This document shows positions 1 through 12,600 of a DNA stretch of 64,000 nucleotides, piece by piece. Position 1 is the first letter of the stretch. Each line of letters opens with the position of its first letter. The notes beneath the pieces were generated by a model. That model did no database searches and was not told where the DNA came from. It saw only the letters and a program-made list of their open reading frames with translations. A program made the translations under genes and the position numbers. Source of the stretch: Datisca glomerata. Lineage: Eukaryota > Streptophyta > Magnoliopsida > Cucurbitales > Datiscaceae. The stretch covers positions 1,860,037 to 1,924,036 of the forward strand of contig QANY01002371.1 in assembly GCA_003255025.1 (NCBI GenBank), in the 5' to 3' direction.

Positions 1-1261
1 TTAAGACCATCCGAACCTTGTTGAACCGTTTTGAACCACTTGATAATTTACACTCGGTGTAGTTTCCACCTGTTCCCAACCTCGCTTGCCCTCTAGTTAA
101 TTAAATAATTGTAGATATTATATGAATTTGTTGTGATCTGAGATTCGTAGCGAATGCAGGTAAGTGGATTTACATAATAATTTGGTTCATATGTTATTAG
201 TGTAGAATATATAATGTGAAATTATTTTATTATTTTTTTATGTTCAATCTTATGATCAAGTGTTTTATTTATTTTTCATATCACCATGAAATTATTTACC
301 ATGTTATGTATGAATATATTTTGAGTTATACATGTAATAGTTATATCATTTTTGTTCATGAACAAGTTATATGTTTACTCATGTATATGTGATAATGTGA
401 ATTATGAATATTAATTCAAGTAAAATGATAAGTAAACAAGAAGTACGCTTAGACATGTCCCTTGGTTATCAAAGATGTTCACGTCATGTTATCAAGTTAT
501 ACGGTTGGGTGTCACATGTTTATGTTAGCGTCCTTAAGGTTCAGATAACTTTAAGTGACATCAAGTTCCAGGACACCCAATCTGTCATGTTCACGTTCAT
601 GTTACAAGTTCAAGTTTAAGTTGTGAATCAGTTCTGGTAGGTTGTTAATTGAGGGATATGTCTAGTTGAATTACGATCAAGTAAGTACAAGAATCAACAT
701 GTATAAGTGCAAGTTCAAGTCATATGTTAACCATGAAATCAATGTATTATTATTACAAGTATTTTATGTGACCAGTGAACGTGTGAAATTAAATTTACAT
801 GAGTTATATGTTTATATTTATGTCATGTGAAACTTATTAGTATGTGAATTTACTTACTGAGTATTTTTAATACTCACCCCTCATAAATGATTGTGTTGCA
901 GGTGATGGTGAGCAGCAGGAGTGAAGGACTGTCATAGCAAGCATGATTATGATTTTTAAGTTATTTTATAACATTATGACTTCAGTTATTTCAAAAATTT
1001 ATGAATGTTCATGTTTAACTTTCACGTCTTATGGGTTTTCATTATTCGACATTATTACGGTTTAATGAATCATTCAATTCAAAATAATGAGTTAATATTT
1101 TCTTAAAATAATTTTATGCTTCCGCTATTTAACACTAAAAGTAGGGAAAAATTAGGATTTTCAATTTGGGAATTTTCTCAAATTAGGGTTTTAATTGAAT
1201 TGTGGATTTTTCAATTGTGAAATTTCAAGCATGTTTAACCCTCGGGGATCGAGGTGTTACG
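1..1261 (-). mobile_element. LTR of a probable Ty3/gypsy retrotransposon (copy G1), cut by the window start
   Basis: Read on the minus strand the segment begins GTAACACCTCGATCCCCGAG, the kind of start seen in many plant gypsy LTRs. It resembles the LTR at 50337-52410: both carry the block GTGAGTATT, an A/T run, then ACTCAGTAAGTAAA (or a close variant). No gypsy protein is present, so the superfamily is inferred from the LTR alone. The LTR ends exactly where copia X integrase sequence stops, so it inserted into copia X. Small open frames inside it (for example 404-619) show no family likeness and I treat them as chance. Confidence 0.6.
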
Positions 1262-3741
1262 ATTATGAAGCATGTATTTATAACCCTTGTGACTAGGAGA
1301 GTAGCCTAGAAACAAGCATAAATCAGAGTGAAAATCAAACTCATGAAATTTTTGTGGCCTAAGGTCATGGAACATGCACAACCAAAGACTTTGAAGGCCT
1401 TATACTCTGGTTTCTTGTGATACATTTTTTGTAAGGGAGATTGAAGGTTTAATTAATGTTTGTGTGGGGAGTCTATTTATGATATAAATTGTTGTTTGAA
1501 AGGCTTCCCACAAAAAAAATAAGAGGTAGACTAGCTTGAGCTAACAAGGTAAGGAATATCTCGACTATGTGTCTATGTTTTCTTTCCACTTTTCTATTTC
1601 ACTGGTAATGTGGGGACAAGGGTGCCTAAAGGTTATACCATGACTTTAATGGGAAGATCAGCACCCTATTTTGAAAAGGATCTAAACTCACCACCCTATT
1701 TTGATTGTAAGGATTTATGGGAAGATCAGGCTGCTTTTCAAAATTAAATGTAGTGAAAATTTGAAGAGCTTCTGACTTTAAAGGAAAAATCTAAGAAAAT
1801 ATGCTAGAAACAAATGTAATATTTGAATCCTTCTTATGATGCTATGAGTGTAGGACCACAAAAACCAGTGTATGATAATTCAAGTGGTTTAAAAGTTGTT
1901 GGTTGTAATAGTGGGAAAAGAAAAGTGTGACTTTTTTCCTTTTTGACAAGCTATACAGAATTCAGGTCATTGTTTTGGGAGAACAATGTTTTCTATTTCT
2001 AGGATTCTGTTTAGAATTTTTTATTACAGGGTGCCCTAACCTTTTATGTCATATATCACTTTCATTAACAACATTCAACGTAATAGCATATGGATTTCCT
2101 CTGATTATAGCATTCTTCAAGACTTAGGTTTTTGAGTCGGGCATATATAATTTTAGTTGAGAGACAACACAATTTTGAAGTAGAAAGATGATTATTTGCA
2201 TTATCAAACATATCGGGCTTACAATCAGTAGGTTTACACATGATAGAGTTTGAAGCGTCAAAAGTAGAATCTATTGAATAGTACAAAGTTGGAAAATGTA
2301 AGATAGAAGATTGACATTTATTAGAATCTAGTCTAACCACATCAAGAGCATGTCTTGATTCAGAATAGAAGTTTAGAGTAGTAGGTTTGTTAACTTTAGG
2401 ATAAGCTAGCAAGTAAAGACCATCTTTAAGTGTCCTTTCTAAAAACAATGTTCCCATCTTCTTGTCCTTCACAAAACATGCATTTGAATGAAATTCAATA
2501 AAAATATTATTGTCTTGAGTCAGTTTTGAAATACTTATTAAGTTCTTTTTAATTTCGGGAACTCTAAGAACGGTTTTTACTTTCAGAGGGTAAGCTTTAG
2601 TAGGAAAGATGCTGAACCGATATGTCAGATATATAGAGTCTTACCATTGTCCACTGCTAACCTTTCATTTCCTGTGTACTTCTATGTAAGGTTCATATTG
2701 TTCATATCAGCAGTAACATGGTTTGTTGTTGCATTGTCAGTATACCATGCATTGTGACAAACAATATCAAAAGATGCAATGTAACCTGATGTTGAGACCA
2801 TGTAGGCTGCATGTTGATTTGAGGAGCTTCCAAAATGCCTTTGTGGTAGGTTAGCAGTATGATTTTTGGCTTTTCCCATATTTGTAGTAACAGACAGATG
2901 CTGAGTGTCCAAGTTTGCATTTGAGAGAACCTTCTAGTATTCTTATTAGAATTCTGAGGATAACTTCCATTAAACAAAACCCAACATGACCACCATATCC
3001 ATTCTTTCTACCAAAGTTGCTTGACACCATGTTAGCACTCATTTTTACCAGATCTTCACTTTTTTATAGCTGTTTCTCGAGTCTACTTTCAGGACATAGC
3101 AGGAGAGATAGAACTTCTTCAACTCCAAGTTCATCAGTTCCTAAGGTAATATTGACTACCATTGAGTCAAACTCAGAACAAAGGCCATTCAGTATGTACA
3201 TGACCATTTCTTACTCGCAGATTTCATATTCTGCAGCTATTAGACAATCTTCACATCTTCTCATTTTTTCACAGTAATTAGGGATAAAAATTTTACTTTT
3301 TGCAGGATTGAAGTGATATTCTTAATTGTATCATTCTGGCCTTTGGGATAATTGCAAAATTTCTTTCTAATGAACTCCAAACTTCAGCTCATATGTTTAT
3401 TGTGTTACTGTACCTAGAACTAATAAAGGACCTTAGCAACTTAGCATTAGTTGATTTTTTCTTACCCATGTAGTAAATTCTGGATTCATTCATTAACCAG
3501 GTTCTTTGCTGGTTTTTCTTCACCTCCAAACACAATGTCTTTAAAACCATGTCCTATGATGGCAGGTGAGACGTGATTTTTAGAGTATGTAATTCGTTCT
3601 GTCGAGCTTTACTGACAGAGAGTTGTTTACTGTAATGCAGAATACAATGTACAAGTTTGTTTAATTACTTGTTGTGTTTACTGTGTTATTGTTGTTGGTG
3701 TCGGCTGCTCTGAATGTGAGTCATTTGCAGTTCTGATACCA
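1262..3741 (-). pseudogene. Ty1/copia retrotransposon X: gag, protease and integrase relic
   Basis: Read from high to low coordinate this is the 5' part of a copia polyprotein, broken by many stops and frameshifts. Gag-like sequence lies at about 2920-3700. A half zinc knuckle (CKLGHSASVC) is at about 2889-2916. The protease region reads WYTDNATTNHVT at about 2690-2750, where copia usually has WxxDSGATNHVT. The GAG-pre-integrase region includes TLKDGLYLLAY at about 2400-2440. The integrase zinc-binding end reads CIACQKGKKSHF at about 1925-1960. Further integrase pieces follow: GGEFRS near 1690, VFGCACS near 1370, and FLGYSPSHKGYKY near 1270-1310, where the gypsy-like LTR interrupts it. The order is the copia order (protease, integrase, then reverse transcriptase outside this piece). 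The element is dead. Confidence 0.85.
3729..3741 (-). promoter_or_regulatory. Primer-binding site of copia X (initiator Met tRNA type)
   Basis: The minus strand reads TGGTATCAGAAC immediately inside the LTR end (TTACA). This matches the usual plant copia site TGGTATCAGAGC, complementary to the 3' end of initiator methionine tRNA. It fixes the LTR boundary at 3742 and the minus orientation of the element. Confidence 0.8.
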
Positions 3742-4121
3742 TGTAAGATAAGAAAATAAGGTATGAGAATTCCTTATCCTTCATTAACTCTTAAAGGAAG
3801 GAAGCTATCTTATTTATAGGAAAAAGTGATTACAAGAGATTAGCTTCAACTGTTTGACAGTTGAAGCTTGGAGCAATTGATAATTTGGTTAGTTGTTAAA
3901 TATCAAGTTTAACAACTAACCATATTACAACCAATCTAATAACTATTGTTAACAACTAAGATGCATGAGCAGTGGCAATGAGCAGTGAGGCTTGACACTT
4001 CAAGTACTGCTGCTTCACACTCGAGCACTAATGCATGGGACTCGAGCAGTGCTTATTGACAGCCAGTTGATACTCGGATTCCTTGGCAGTATGTTGGTCT
4101 GTGAGAATTGGCTCCTTGACA
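3742..4121 (-). mobile_element. 5' LTR of copia X
   Basis: The low end (plus strand TGTAAGATAAG) abuts the primer-binding site. The far end is placed at CTCCTTGACA by the TG...CA rule and is less certain. The part from 3938 onward recurs at 13660-13843 as part of the segmental duplication. Confidence 0.6.
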
Positions 4122-6282
4122 TGTTGTTGCTTATCAGGACGAAACCATTTGTGGGGAAAGAATTAAGTCATCTATTTGATCTTTCTCATTAAAAAGAAGA
4201 CCCTCCAAACGGTTTTACGATGTTATTTTTTGAATTCTTTAGTATAAATGGATCTAGAGGCGAATTCTTGTTGTATATGATAAACACTCAGAATTAATCA
4301 AATGTATAATAAAATGAGATGGAAATTTTTGGAAAGGGGTGATTTGAACTCCTTATTTGAGCAAACAAACCCTAAGTCACATGTATGAAGTGTAAGAAAA
4401 TTTTTAAAAATACGATTCATGAATCTCATGAGAGTAGTCCGTCGCATAAACTCTAGACATCTATAATTATAAAAAATAAGTCACATGTCTAAACATTTGA
4501 TTGAACCAAAAAGTGATTATAAATTTAAATAAATATGTGCTGTCTTTATTAATTAATGATATAAATAAAAACCTGAATATTAAAAAAAGGATTTTCTGCA
4601 ACCTTCTAACAAGAAAATTAAATTGTGACAGTCAGGCAGTTGCAAGGTCTATGCAATGTTTCCAAATACAGATTGTCATTTGCGTAGGAAAATTAATTAA
4701 AAAAAATTGTAAAATTTAATGATTGTTGAAGTAGTCTACCTAATGATTTTTTACTTACTTAAAGAATCTAATACATCATTAGGCTTGTTTAAATAGTGTA
4801 CTGCGCACATCGTTATTGGACTTTGATGAGTGGTACATCATTATCATCATCATTGAATTCATTACTCTCGGGCTTAAAGTATCAATGTTAACATATCTCT
4901 TGTGTTTCACTAATAGTATTAATTTATTGTGTGTGTTTGGCGAACAACATGCACATGGAACTAGCAAATGGGAAACTTTAACATGTGGCATCTTCCAATG
5001 TTCATAGTCATTCTTATAAATAATAGATTAAGTAATGGATTATTTTTTCCGACCATATGTCGAACATGTTCCTGATTTCCTGCTTATCTTTTAATTGGCA
5101 CACTTGGATTACAGGTTCAAAAACATAACTAACAGAACTGATAGGATTTAGAGTCCCTAATGTCGGATCTTAAAAGAAAGGAATTTATTTATTAAATTGT
5201 GACCGATCATTCTGAGAATGGACGGTTGTGATTGCCTCAGTTCATTTGTTGAGATGAAAAGTTGCTTTGTCACTTTTTTTGTTTTATTTTTATTTTAATT
5301 TTTTTCTCAAATCATATGCAGTCTGTATATTTTTAAATCTGATAGATCTGAACATAATATTTATGTTCTTGAAACATGAGAAGATTTAAATCCATTCTCG
5401 GTACATAAGAGTTGGGAAAGTTTTGGGTTCTATTTTTTGCACGTTAGTATGTAAAATATATTCGTACATATAAATAAATTTTGTATACTAATGCACTAAA
5501 ATATATTCCATTTATGGCATATCGGCTGTACCGTAGACTAATTCACCGTCTACAATGCCTTAGGTGAAAACTGAAAACGAAGCCATCCTTATTTTCTTAT
5601 AAGATTAAATCCAATTCATACCTTAAAGTTTCAGTACTTAGTAACTCATACTTATGTATTTAGCCTTGTATAGCCTTAATATTTAAGAATTAGCAAGTTT
5701 GGCACTGTTAAGGCCTTGGTTTTTTTGTAAACCCATCAATGGTGACTCTATCATTTTAACAGTATTGTCAATGTGGCAAAAGTTCTGTTGGAAAAAGATG
5801 AATTGGAGCAATTCCAATACTGTTTTAAGTTCTGAATTAGGTTTTTTTATTCTTAGTTTCTTCTTCGGCTTCGTTTCTGAGTTAGGGTACAGTTTCAGGT
5901 TTTCATTTTTATCGGATAGTAACCGGAACTGCGGTTGGCATTCTGAACCGCACCAAACTATGTAGTTCCTTGCTTCGGTTTTTCTGCTGGGTGAGAGAGG
6001 TGTAGCCGGTTGTCATGGACGAGCTTTAATTAGTCGGTGTGGAACTACTTAGTTCGAATGTCTTCAATGCATTCTTTATTACTCTTGTATTTTCCGAAAG
6101 AACAAGCCATTCGCCTTTTAGTCAAAAAACATTTCTGTACAAAATTCATTACTTGCAAATGTTGTTTTTCCTGAGCATTGTTGAAGCATGCTATGGCCAT
6201 TACAGTGGCCTTTTGTTATATAGAATGTGAAAGCGCGAGAATGACTTCAGAAGTTGCCGCCAACAACCAACCCACTTGCAAT
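4122..6282. other. Spacer between copia X and copia Y, no gene recognised
   Basis: AT-rich DNA with only short open frames. The part up to about 5745 is duplicated at 13844-15285, and in both copies the frames are broken differently, which argues against coding. The stretch at about 5746-6282 is less AT-rich and occurs only in this copy. It reads like plant intergenic or untranslated sequence and I recognise nothing in it. Confidence 0.5.
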
Positions 6283-7939
6283 CTATAGGATTCGACCATA
6301 AAAATATTTAAAATTCTATTATAATTATTGAGATATTTAATTTTAAATTATAATAAATAGTTTATTATTATATTATATGCAATACATTCTTGTAAAATAT
6401 CAACATGCATAATAGTATTTAGTTTATGAGTCATATGAAATTTAGTTCATGAAAATAATATATTTAACCAAGAGTCATTTATGACTTGTAAATACTTAAT
6501 TTCACTGTCAAGTGAAACTGACCACTTTACTAAGAAACTTTTGTGGTACGTGAATTTTATTATGTAGAGTGATTTACCTTGATCATTAGGTAGAGTACCT
6601 AGTTAATGTAATTGTGCATTTGGAATGTATTGAAATGACTAATGAGTCTGATTTTCGGTAAAGTACTATCAAATGCAAATCATAACACATTGCTATTATT
6701 TTATGAGTGCTCTCAATCTTGAGAGAGCAATGAGTTCATATTTAATAACTTAGTTGTTTTGATTTATTAAGACTGAGACTGTATGAGTCAACATATTCCG
6801 TAGGTTGGATGATTGAGTTATTAGATAGTGAGTCTATAGATTCTCCGTAATAGAATCCATAGTCACTTTTAATTAAATGACATTATAACTCTTAGGTAAT
6901 TCATTTATGTGGTCGCAATAAATTAAGTGTTTAGTATCTCTGGTAGAGTACTAGAGATTTGATAATTTCCATACTTGCTCCGTTATGGAAATTAAATGAC
7001 GTCAAGTATGAAAACTATCATAGTCGCCGGTAGAATGAATTTGGAACCTAAGAACACCAAGATGTGTATAAAATAGTTTGATAACAATTAACCTAATTAT
7101 GTATGGTACTATATTATGGAGGGGTATTACGTAATGAATAATAGGTTAAGAATAACTATATCTAGTAATATAAAATATATTTGTAGTTCAATTATGATTT
7201 TACAGTGGAGTTAATCGTAATTAATAATTAATAAATTCAATTATGAGTTTATTTGATAGAGTTTATTAATTATATAGTTAAATATATTTTTATCCTTATG
7301 ATCCTTTTACTTGCCTCAGATTTGAGTTACGTTATGACGAGACTTATTTAATAAACATGTTGACATAACGTGGATACTTTATAGTCAACAAATGATCTAA
7401 AAACTAGTTTCAGTCTTAATTCTAAAAGACCTAAGATTAGTAAAAATTAATTAATTTAATTTTAATGATTTAAATTATTTTAAAAAAACACACGGTTGAG
7501 AATTATCTCAACCGTTGGTTTGGCTTCACATGGGTTGCCAACCCATGTGAAGAGATGGCTTTTAAGCCATTTTTTTAACTGTTTTTAACAGTTTTTTTTT
7601 CTAAATCATGAAATATGTATTGAAAATAAAGCAATGGCGATTATCTTGTATGAAGTCATTTTCCAGAAAATCGATTCATATATAGTTTTTCATATATATT
7701 GGCCGAACATTTGACTATCGAAGAAGAAAACGATATGAATTTGTTTTCGGTTTTGATTTTATTCGAGTGCGCACACACTCGTGATTTTTGATTGACGGTT
7801 CAACGAATCGCAACGAAGACTATAGGGTTTCGATTTTCGATCGTCATGCTTCAGAATGTATATTTTCCTAATCCCTCAAAATGGTTGTTTCTCAAAATTT
7901 TCAAGATCCAGTATTTTTTTTACTGCGTTGATTCTTTCA
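6283..7939 (+). mobile_element. 5' LTR of a copia Y element (copy 1)
   Basis: About 1.66 kb, ending ATTCTTTCA directly before a primer-binding site. Related LTR sequence occurs at 15296-16816, 25079-25643 and 34018-35075. The better-preserved start TGTTAGGATTG at 25079 and 34018 corresponds to TATAGGATTC here. An inverted repeat CACATGGGTTGCCAACCCATGTG lies at about 7527-7549. Confidence 0.75.
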
Positions 7940-7941
7940 AT

Positions 7942-7953
7942 TGGTATCAGAGC
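7942..7953 (+). promoter_or_regulatory. Primer-binding site of copia Y copy 1
   Basis: TGGTATCAGAGC, the exact initiator-Met tRNA complement used by plant copia elements, three bases after the LTR end CA. Leader sequence follows to 8125, then the element is cut off. Confidence 0.85.
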
Positions 7954-8125
7954 AAAATTTTTAAATTATTCAAGAAATTCCTTCAGAAATATAAATGTTG
8001 TTTCTTTTATAGTTTTCGATATTCCCTTACACAACTATTTTGATTTTATGTGTAAATTTCTATTGGTTACATAATTAGAGGGATAATTTATGAAGATATT
8101 ATTTTTCCATTTATAATTCATATTT

Positions 8126-8358
8126 AAAACCTAATCCATAGTAATAGTAGGTATTGGAGAGCACCAATTGTGCTTCATTATAGTGTAATGTCTTGCATAG
8201 GATCACCAGTATGAATTGAGAGTTTTGTTGAGCTGTTGGTTGGAGAAGCAACAACTTTAACACCGTCCATTTTGGTGATTTTCAATAAGTTTGAGATATA
8301 ATTGGATTGAGTCATGTGCATGTTGTTCTTATCTCTGAACACTTCTATGCCAGAAAAT
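8126..8358 (-). pseudogene. Copia reverse transcriptase fragment (C-terminal end)
   Basis: On the minus strand the frame reads EVFRDKNNMHMTQSNYISNL, then a segment ending TGDPMQDI, two stops, and STIGALQYL. This is the copia RVT_2 pattern 'FLGIEV...LSQ.KYI.DLL...G.P..D...RS.IGALQYL'. The strand matches copia X, so it is probably the reverse transcriptase of that element brought here by the segmental duplication. The CACTA element starts at its 5' edge. Confidence 0.8.
8356..8358. repeat. Left 3-bp target-site duplication (AAT) of the CACTA element
   Basis: AAT precedes the CACTA terminus here and AAT follows it at 13660-13662. Three base pairs is the size expected for CACTA elements. The match is short, and the DNA beyond the two AATs is not continuous with the pre-insertion sequence near 3938, so it could be partly chance. 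Confidence 0.6.
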
Positions 8359-8689
8359 CACTAGTACAAAAATGGGCTACAATTACAGCCACCTATTTAC
8401 TTCAATGACAGGTTTGCAAAATCTGTCAAAGGAAAAATATGTTGGGTAGGTGATTTGAATAATATGACAGTGTTTAAATAAACTGTCATTATAGATTTAC
8501 CTATTTTGATAACTTAATCTTAAACAGTCATGACAAAGATGCATAACTGTAATTAATGACAACGATTTTGTAACTGTCATTATATAAAATTTTTCCATAA
8601 TTGCCACTTTATATTCTAACCCTAATCCATTAACATTTTCCAACTCTCATTTCTAAGAGGATAGAGGCGAAGAGGCAAAGAGGTGATGC

Positions 8690-9060
8690 TCTCTCTCTCT
8701 CTCTACGACGCTCTCTTTCTAACATTCTCTCTCTCTCTCCATCCATTTCTTCTCAGCCACGTGATTGAGAAGCCCTAGCCGTGCGATTGTTAAGCCTCGC
8801 GATGGGGAAATCAAAACTGCCAGAGGGTGCGACTGAGAAGCCACCATCTTCAAGCCCCGCGATGGAGAAATTGAAATCGCAAGAGGGGAGGTGGCCAGCC
8901 TCTCATCGAATTTTGCCTGGACATTGTTCAATCTTTGTCGTCACTCGTGAGGTACACATTTTTAATCAATCAATTAAGTTTTTTTATATAATTTTTGTTC
9001 GTCATCAAATTCTTAAAGTTGTAAGTTCTGATATAGGCTTTCTGATATATGGATAAATTT
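8690..9060 (+). other. Possible captured 5' leader and first exon, product unrecognised
   Basis: A CT-rich stretch (TCTCTCTCTC repeats, 8690-8740) like a plant 5' untranslated leader precedes a GC-richer segment with an ATG at 8801. That frame starts MGKSKLPEGATEKPP and runs past a plausible GT splice donor near 8950. It does not resemble the DEG7 N-terminus as I know it, so it may come from another gene or be chance. A short direct repeat GAAACGAAGACCAATTCCT occurs at about 9328 and 9441. Confidence 0.3.
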
Positions 9061-9609
9061 ATATTATTTTGTTATTTCAGATTTCTATGATTTTATTTTT
9101 AATTCCTGATTTAGGGTTTGTTTTTATCTTTTTTAGGACTATTGGTGTTGTGTGATGTTCGTTTCTTTTGTTAAGAGGTAGATTTGAAGTTTTTCATATC
9201 TCTGTTTTTCTTGCTTATATTCTATAAATTTGTTTTAGAATCTTTGTTTCTTGTGTGTAGGATTTGGGCTAGATCTGGATGACTCTTAGTGGGTTCAAAT
9301 GGCCAGCAGTTGGAAAAGAACAGTGGGAAACGAAGACCAATTCCTAATCCTCATATGTTTTTAATTTCGAACCTCTGCTTTCTTTTGCTAAAAATTTCAA
9401 TCCTCTGATTTCGCTGCTTCAGGTCCTCATCGATACATTGAGAAACGAAGACCAATTCCTGATCCTCAGGTCTTTTTACAACTTTGTTGCTTACTTTATT
9501 TGGAACTTGTTGATTGATTTACCTTAAGAATTGAATGTGTTGCACATATAACGAGCAAAGGTCCTGGTCTTCCTCATTCTGATTGCTGCTGAAAATGTTG
9601 CGGTTTGTT

Positions 9610-12600
9610 CCCTGCACAAAAAAATGAGACTAAATTTGAGGATTCAAATACCTTACAAAATGTAGTGCTAAGAGATTATCAAGGTGCAACAACTGAAAGG
9701 GAAGAAACAATAGCAGTGGCCGTGAATGCTTCAATTGCTGAACGTGTTATAAAGCCCACCCTTGTAATGTTTGAGGTAATTTGGTAAAGTTATTTTGTTA
9801 TTAATATCTTTAGTCTACTTTCCTAGTATTTCCATTATGGTTTCTCTAATCTTCTTAACTCTATTATTATAATTATTACTGTTATTTTTTGTGGTTTGAA
9901 TTAAAAATGTGTTTGAGTATTACAAGTTTTAACTAAGTATCTTCAGATACTATTTGTAGCAATGACAATGCTGGATCTTTGCATTTGGTTAACCTCATCA
10001 TTATTTTTTATACGTGATGTTGATGTCTATATCTCTAAACCTCTGAATTTTATTGTGATGGTTGATTCTGATATTTCCTTCAGAAAGATTCTCTTTATCA
10101 ACATATTTTTTTGGTTTTTGTAATCTAAGTTGAGATTTAAGTATTAATTGTGAAATTGGTTGATATGTGTGGTATGGAACCTCATTTTTCCTTCCAATTG
10201 GGCTCTTAACTCCCTTGTTGATCATCATTTTATGAATTATAACAAGCCATATTCATGGATACATTAGATAGGTAGTAGTGGGTGGTTAGTTATATACTCT
10301 TTGTTGAAGATAGTAGTTCTTTAAACCTGCAGGTTCATGTGTCACCATCTTGCATGCTTGATGGTGTTCATTTACAACTTTTTTTTGGAACTGGTGTCAT
10401 CATATATCACTCTGAAAGCATGGGACTAACTGTTGTAGACAAGAATATTATTGTAATATCTTCATCTGATGTGATGCTATCGTTTGCTGCATTTTCAATT
10501 GAGATTCCCAGAGAGGTAAATGATTATTATGTCATCAATGATCATAAACTATGGACTATATATTCCACTCAAGTAATCTATCTTCCTCTACATGTTGTTT
10601 TCCTTCATCTTGTTCATAACTTTACCCTAGTTGCTTATTATGATCCCTCTGCACTGGGAGTTGTTGGTGCCAAATTGGTTCATGTTGTCGAGTTGCTTCC
10701 TGTTGGGTTGTACATTTGTGATTGATGATTCAAAACTTCCATACTTGATTAGTAATTTGTTTCTAAACCTTATTGGAAAATAACTGAATATGAATTCCTT
10801 CATTGTTATTTGATTTTTTTTGTTTCTCCTTTATTGTCCATTTATTATTGACATTCAAAGTAAATGGATAGATATATTTGAACAAAAAAATGATGGGGAA
10901 TACAAGATGGTAGTAGATGTGCATGTGCCATTCTTATTTAATTTTTTTTTATTTTTTAACTTTATTATATCTCATTCATTAGTTGAAAAAGTTTAGAAAT
11001 TAAATGTCATAAACTTAATCTAATGGTTGAAGTTGAATGTGCCCTTGGTTAAGTTATATATTCTCTATCTGTTGATTAATTGGTTGGAAAATGCATGGTA
11101 TATCTATATTCATTTGTGTGGCAAATGTCGAGATTCTGTTCTTGAGTTGTAGTAGAAAAAAAGAGGATCAACAAAAGACTACATTTTGTAAGAGGTATCC
11201 CTATATATATGGTTAGCCAAGCCTATGACAAAATCATTTCTGGTGCAAATGGACCAACTCTATTGATAAATGGAGTCAAAAGGCTGATGCGACTTCTTAG
11301 AATTTTGAAAGTTGAACTTTATCCAAGATTACTTTCAAAGGCCTGAAGTTTTGAACTAATTGACGATTGGATCTAGGTATACCTTTCGTCTTATCTATTT
11401 CATTTTTTTATCTCTAGTATAGATTTTTCTTGTTAAACCATTCTTTTCCATTCATGTAAAGAAATTTGTATGTTTCATCCATTTTCTCATGTGCCTTGAT
11501 GGTCTTATTAATAGCTATTCATTTTCCTCATGTGTCTTGACGGTCTTATTAATAGCTTGGAGTTCAAACAGAAATTTCATCTTGATGATGTTATAATTCC
11601 ACATGATGGAGCTTATAGGCTTGTTATAATTGAAGAAGGCATCTAGACTCCAAGAGGAACATGAAAGATCATCCAAATCTTTCTAAAGTAGTATTAGCAA
11701 ATATGCAAAAGTCAGTTATGTTTATAAAATAATTGAATTGGCAGGTTTCAACAGACATAGTCTTTCTAGTTTCTTATATGTTATGTGTAAATTATCCAAT
11801 ATACAATGGGCGTTACTAGTTCCAATTTTTAATTTCTTTAGATTATAGATTCTTCTCATCAATCTATAGTCTAATGACTAAAGTATTATGTTATTTTGTT
11901 CACATCACACTCATTTCCAGGCCTACGCCAAAACTTTTTATCATGATATTCAAATTTTGAACATTACTTTGAGAAGTTTTCCAACAACTATTAAGTTCTC
12001 AAATGATATAATGGGACTTTTCTGGCTTCTGGTTTAATATATTAGTGTATGATATCAAATAACACATCTTTCTAGTGGCTTACTTTTTCAGCAAGTGCTT
12101 GTTGCTTCATACTGGCATTTACTTTTTATTTCGTATGGTATATACTGGTATTTGCTTATCTATGACCTTTAAGTGAGTTCATTTTCTTTTTCCAGCTTAT
12201 GGAGTTATGTTGGGTTTTGATTGGAGAAGTATATAAGATAATACGGATGGGGAATATGGATATTCGCCAGCCATGTCAAATAATGATGGTGTCTTGCTGT
12301 TATTTAATATGAGAGCAATAAAATTGTTTACTCATTTGCTAAAGTTATGTTTGACTTGATAGATGGGGGGACATTTTATTCTTCCCCTGACTATCAATAG
12401 TTTTATCAGGAAATACTTTTTTTTATTTCTTTTCTTGCAGTTTCCAGAATTGACTGTCCCAAACTATTGTTTGAATTCTCTTTACTTAGCATTTGTTCTA
12501 TGAATTTTGTTTAATTAATCTTGAGTTTGTTCGTTACTTTTTGAAATTGTTGTCCAAGATGACTTATTTAAATATATTTAAGATTTCCTAGAATCATAGT

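Larger units (their letters stand above)
3938..8125 (+). repeat. Segmental duplication, copy 1
   Basis: From AATAACTATTGTTAACAACT onward this block matches 13660-16999 in the same order and orientation: part of the copia X LTR, a spacer, then the copia Y LTR, primer site and leader. The copies differ by many point changes, and about 660 bases (roughly 5746-6405) are absent from copy 2. Similarity stops abruptly at about 8125 (GTATTTAA), where a copia reverse-transcriptase piece begins. Confidence 0.85.

Noticed and set aside
404..619. 71-codon frame at the window start
   Set aside because: It lies within LTR sequence and shows no protein family likeness.
10001..10228. 75-codon minus-strand frame within the CACTA element
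   Set aside because: It lies in an intron-like gap of the DEG7 fragment on the opposite strand and has no family likeness.
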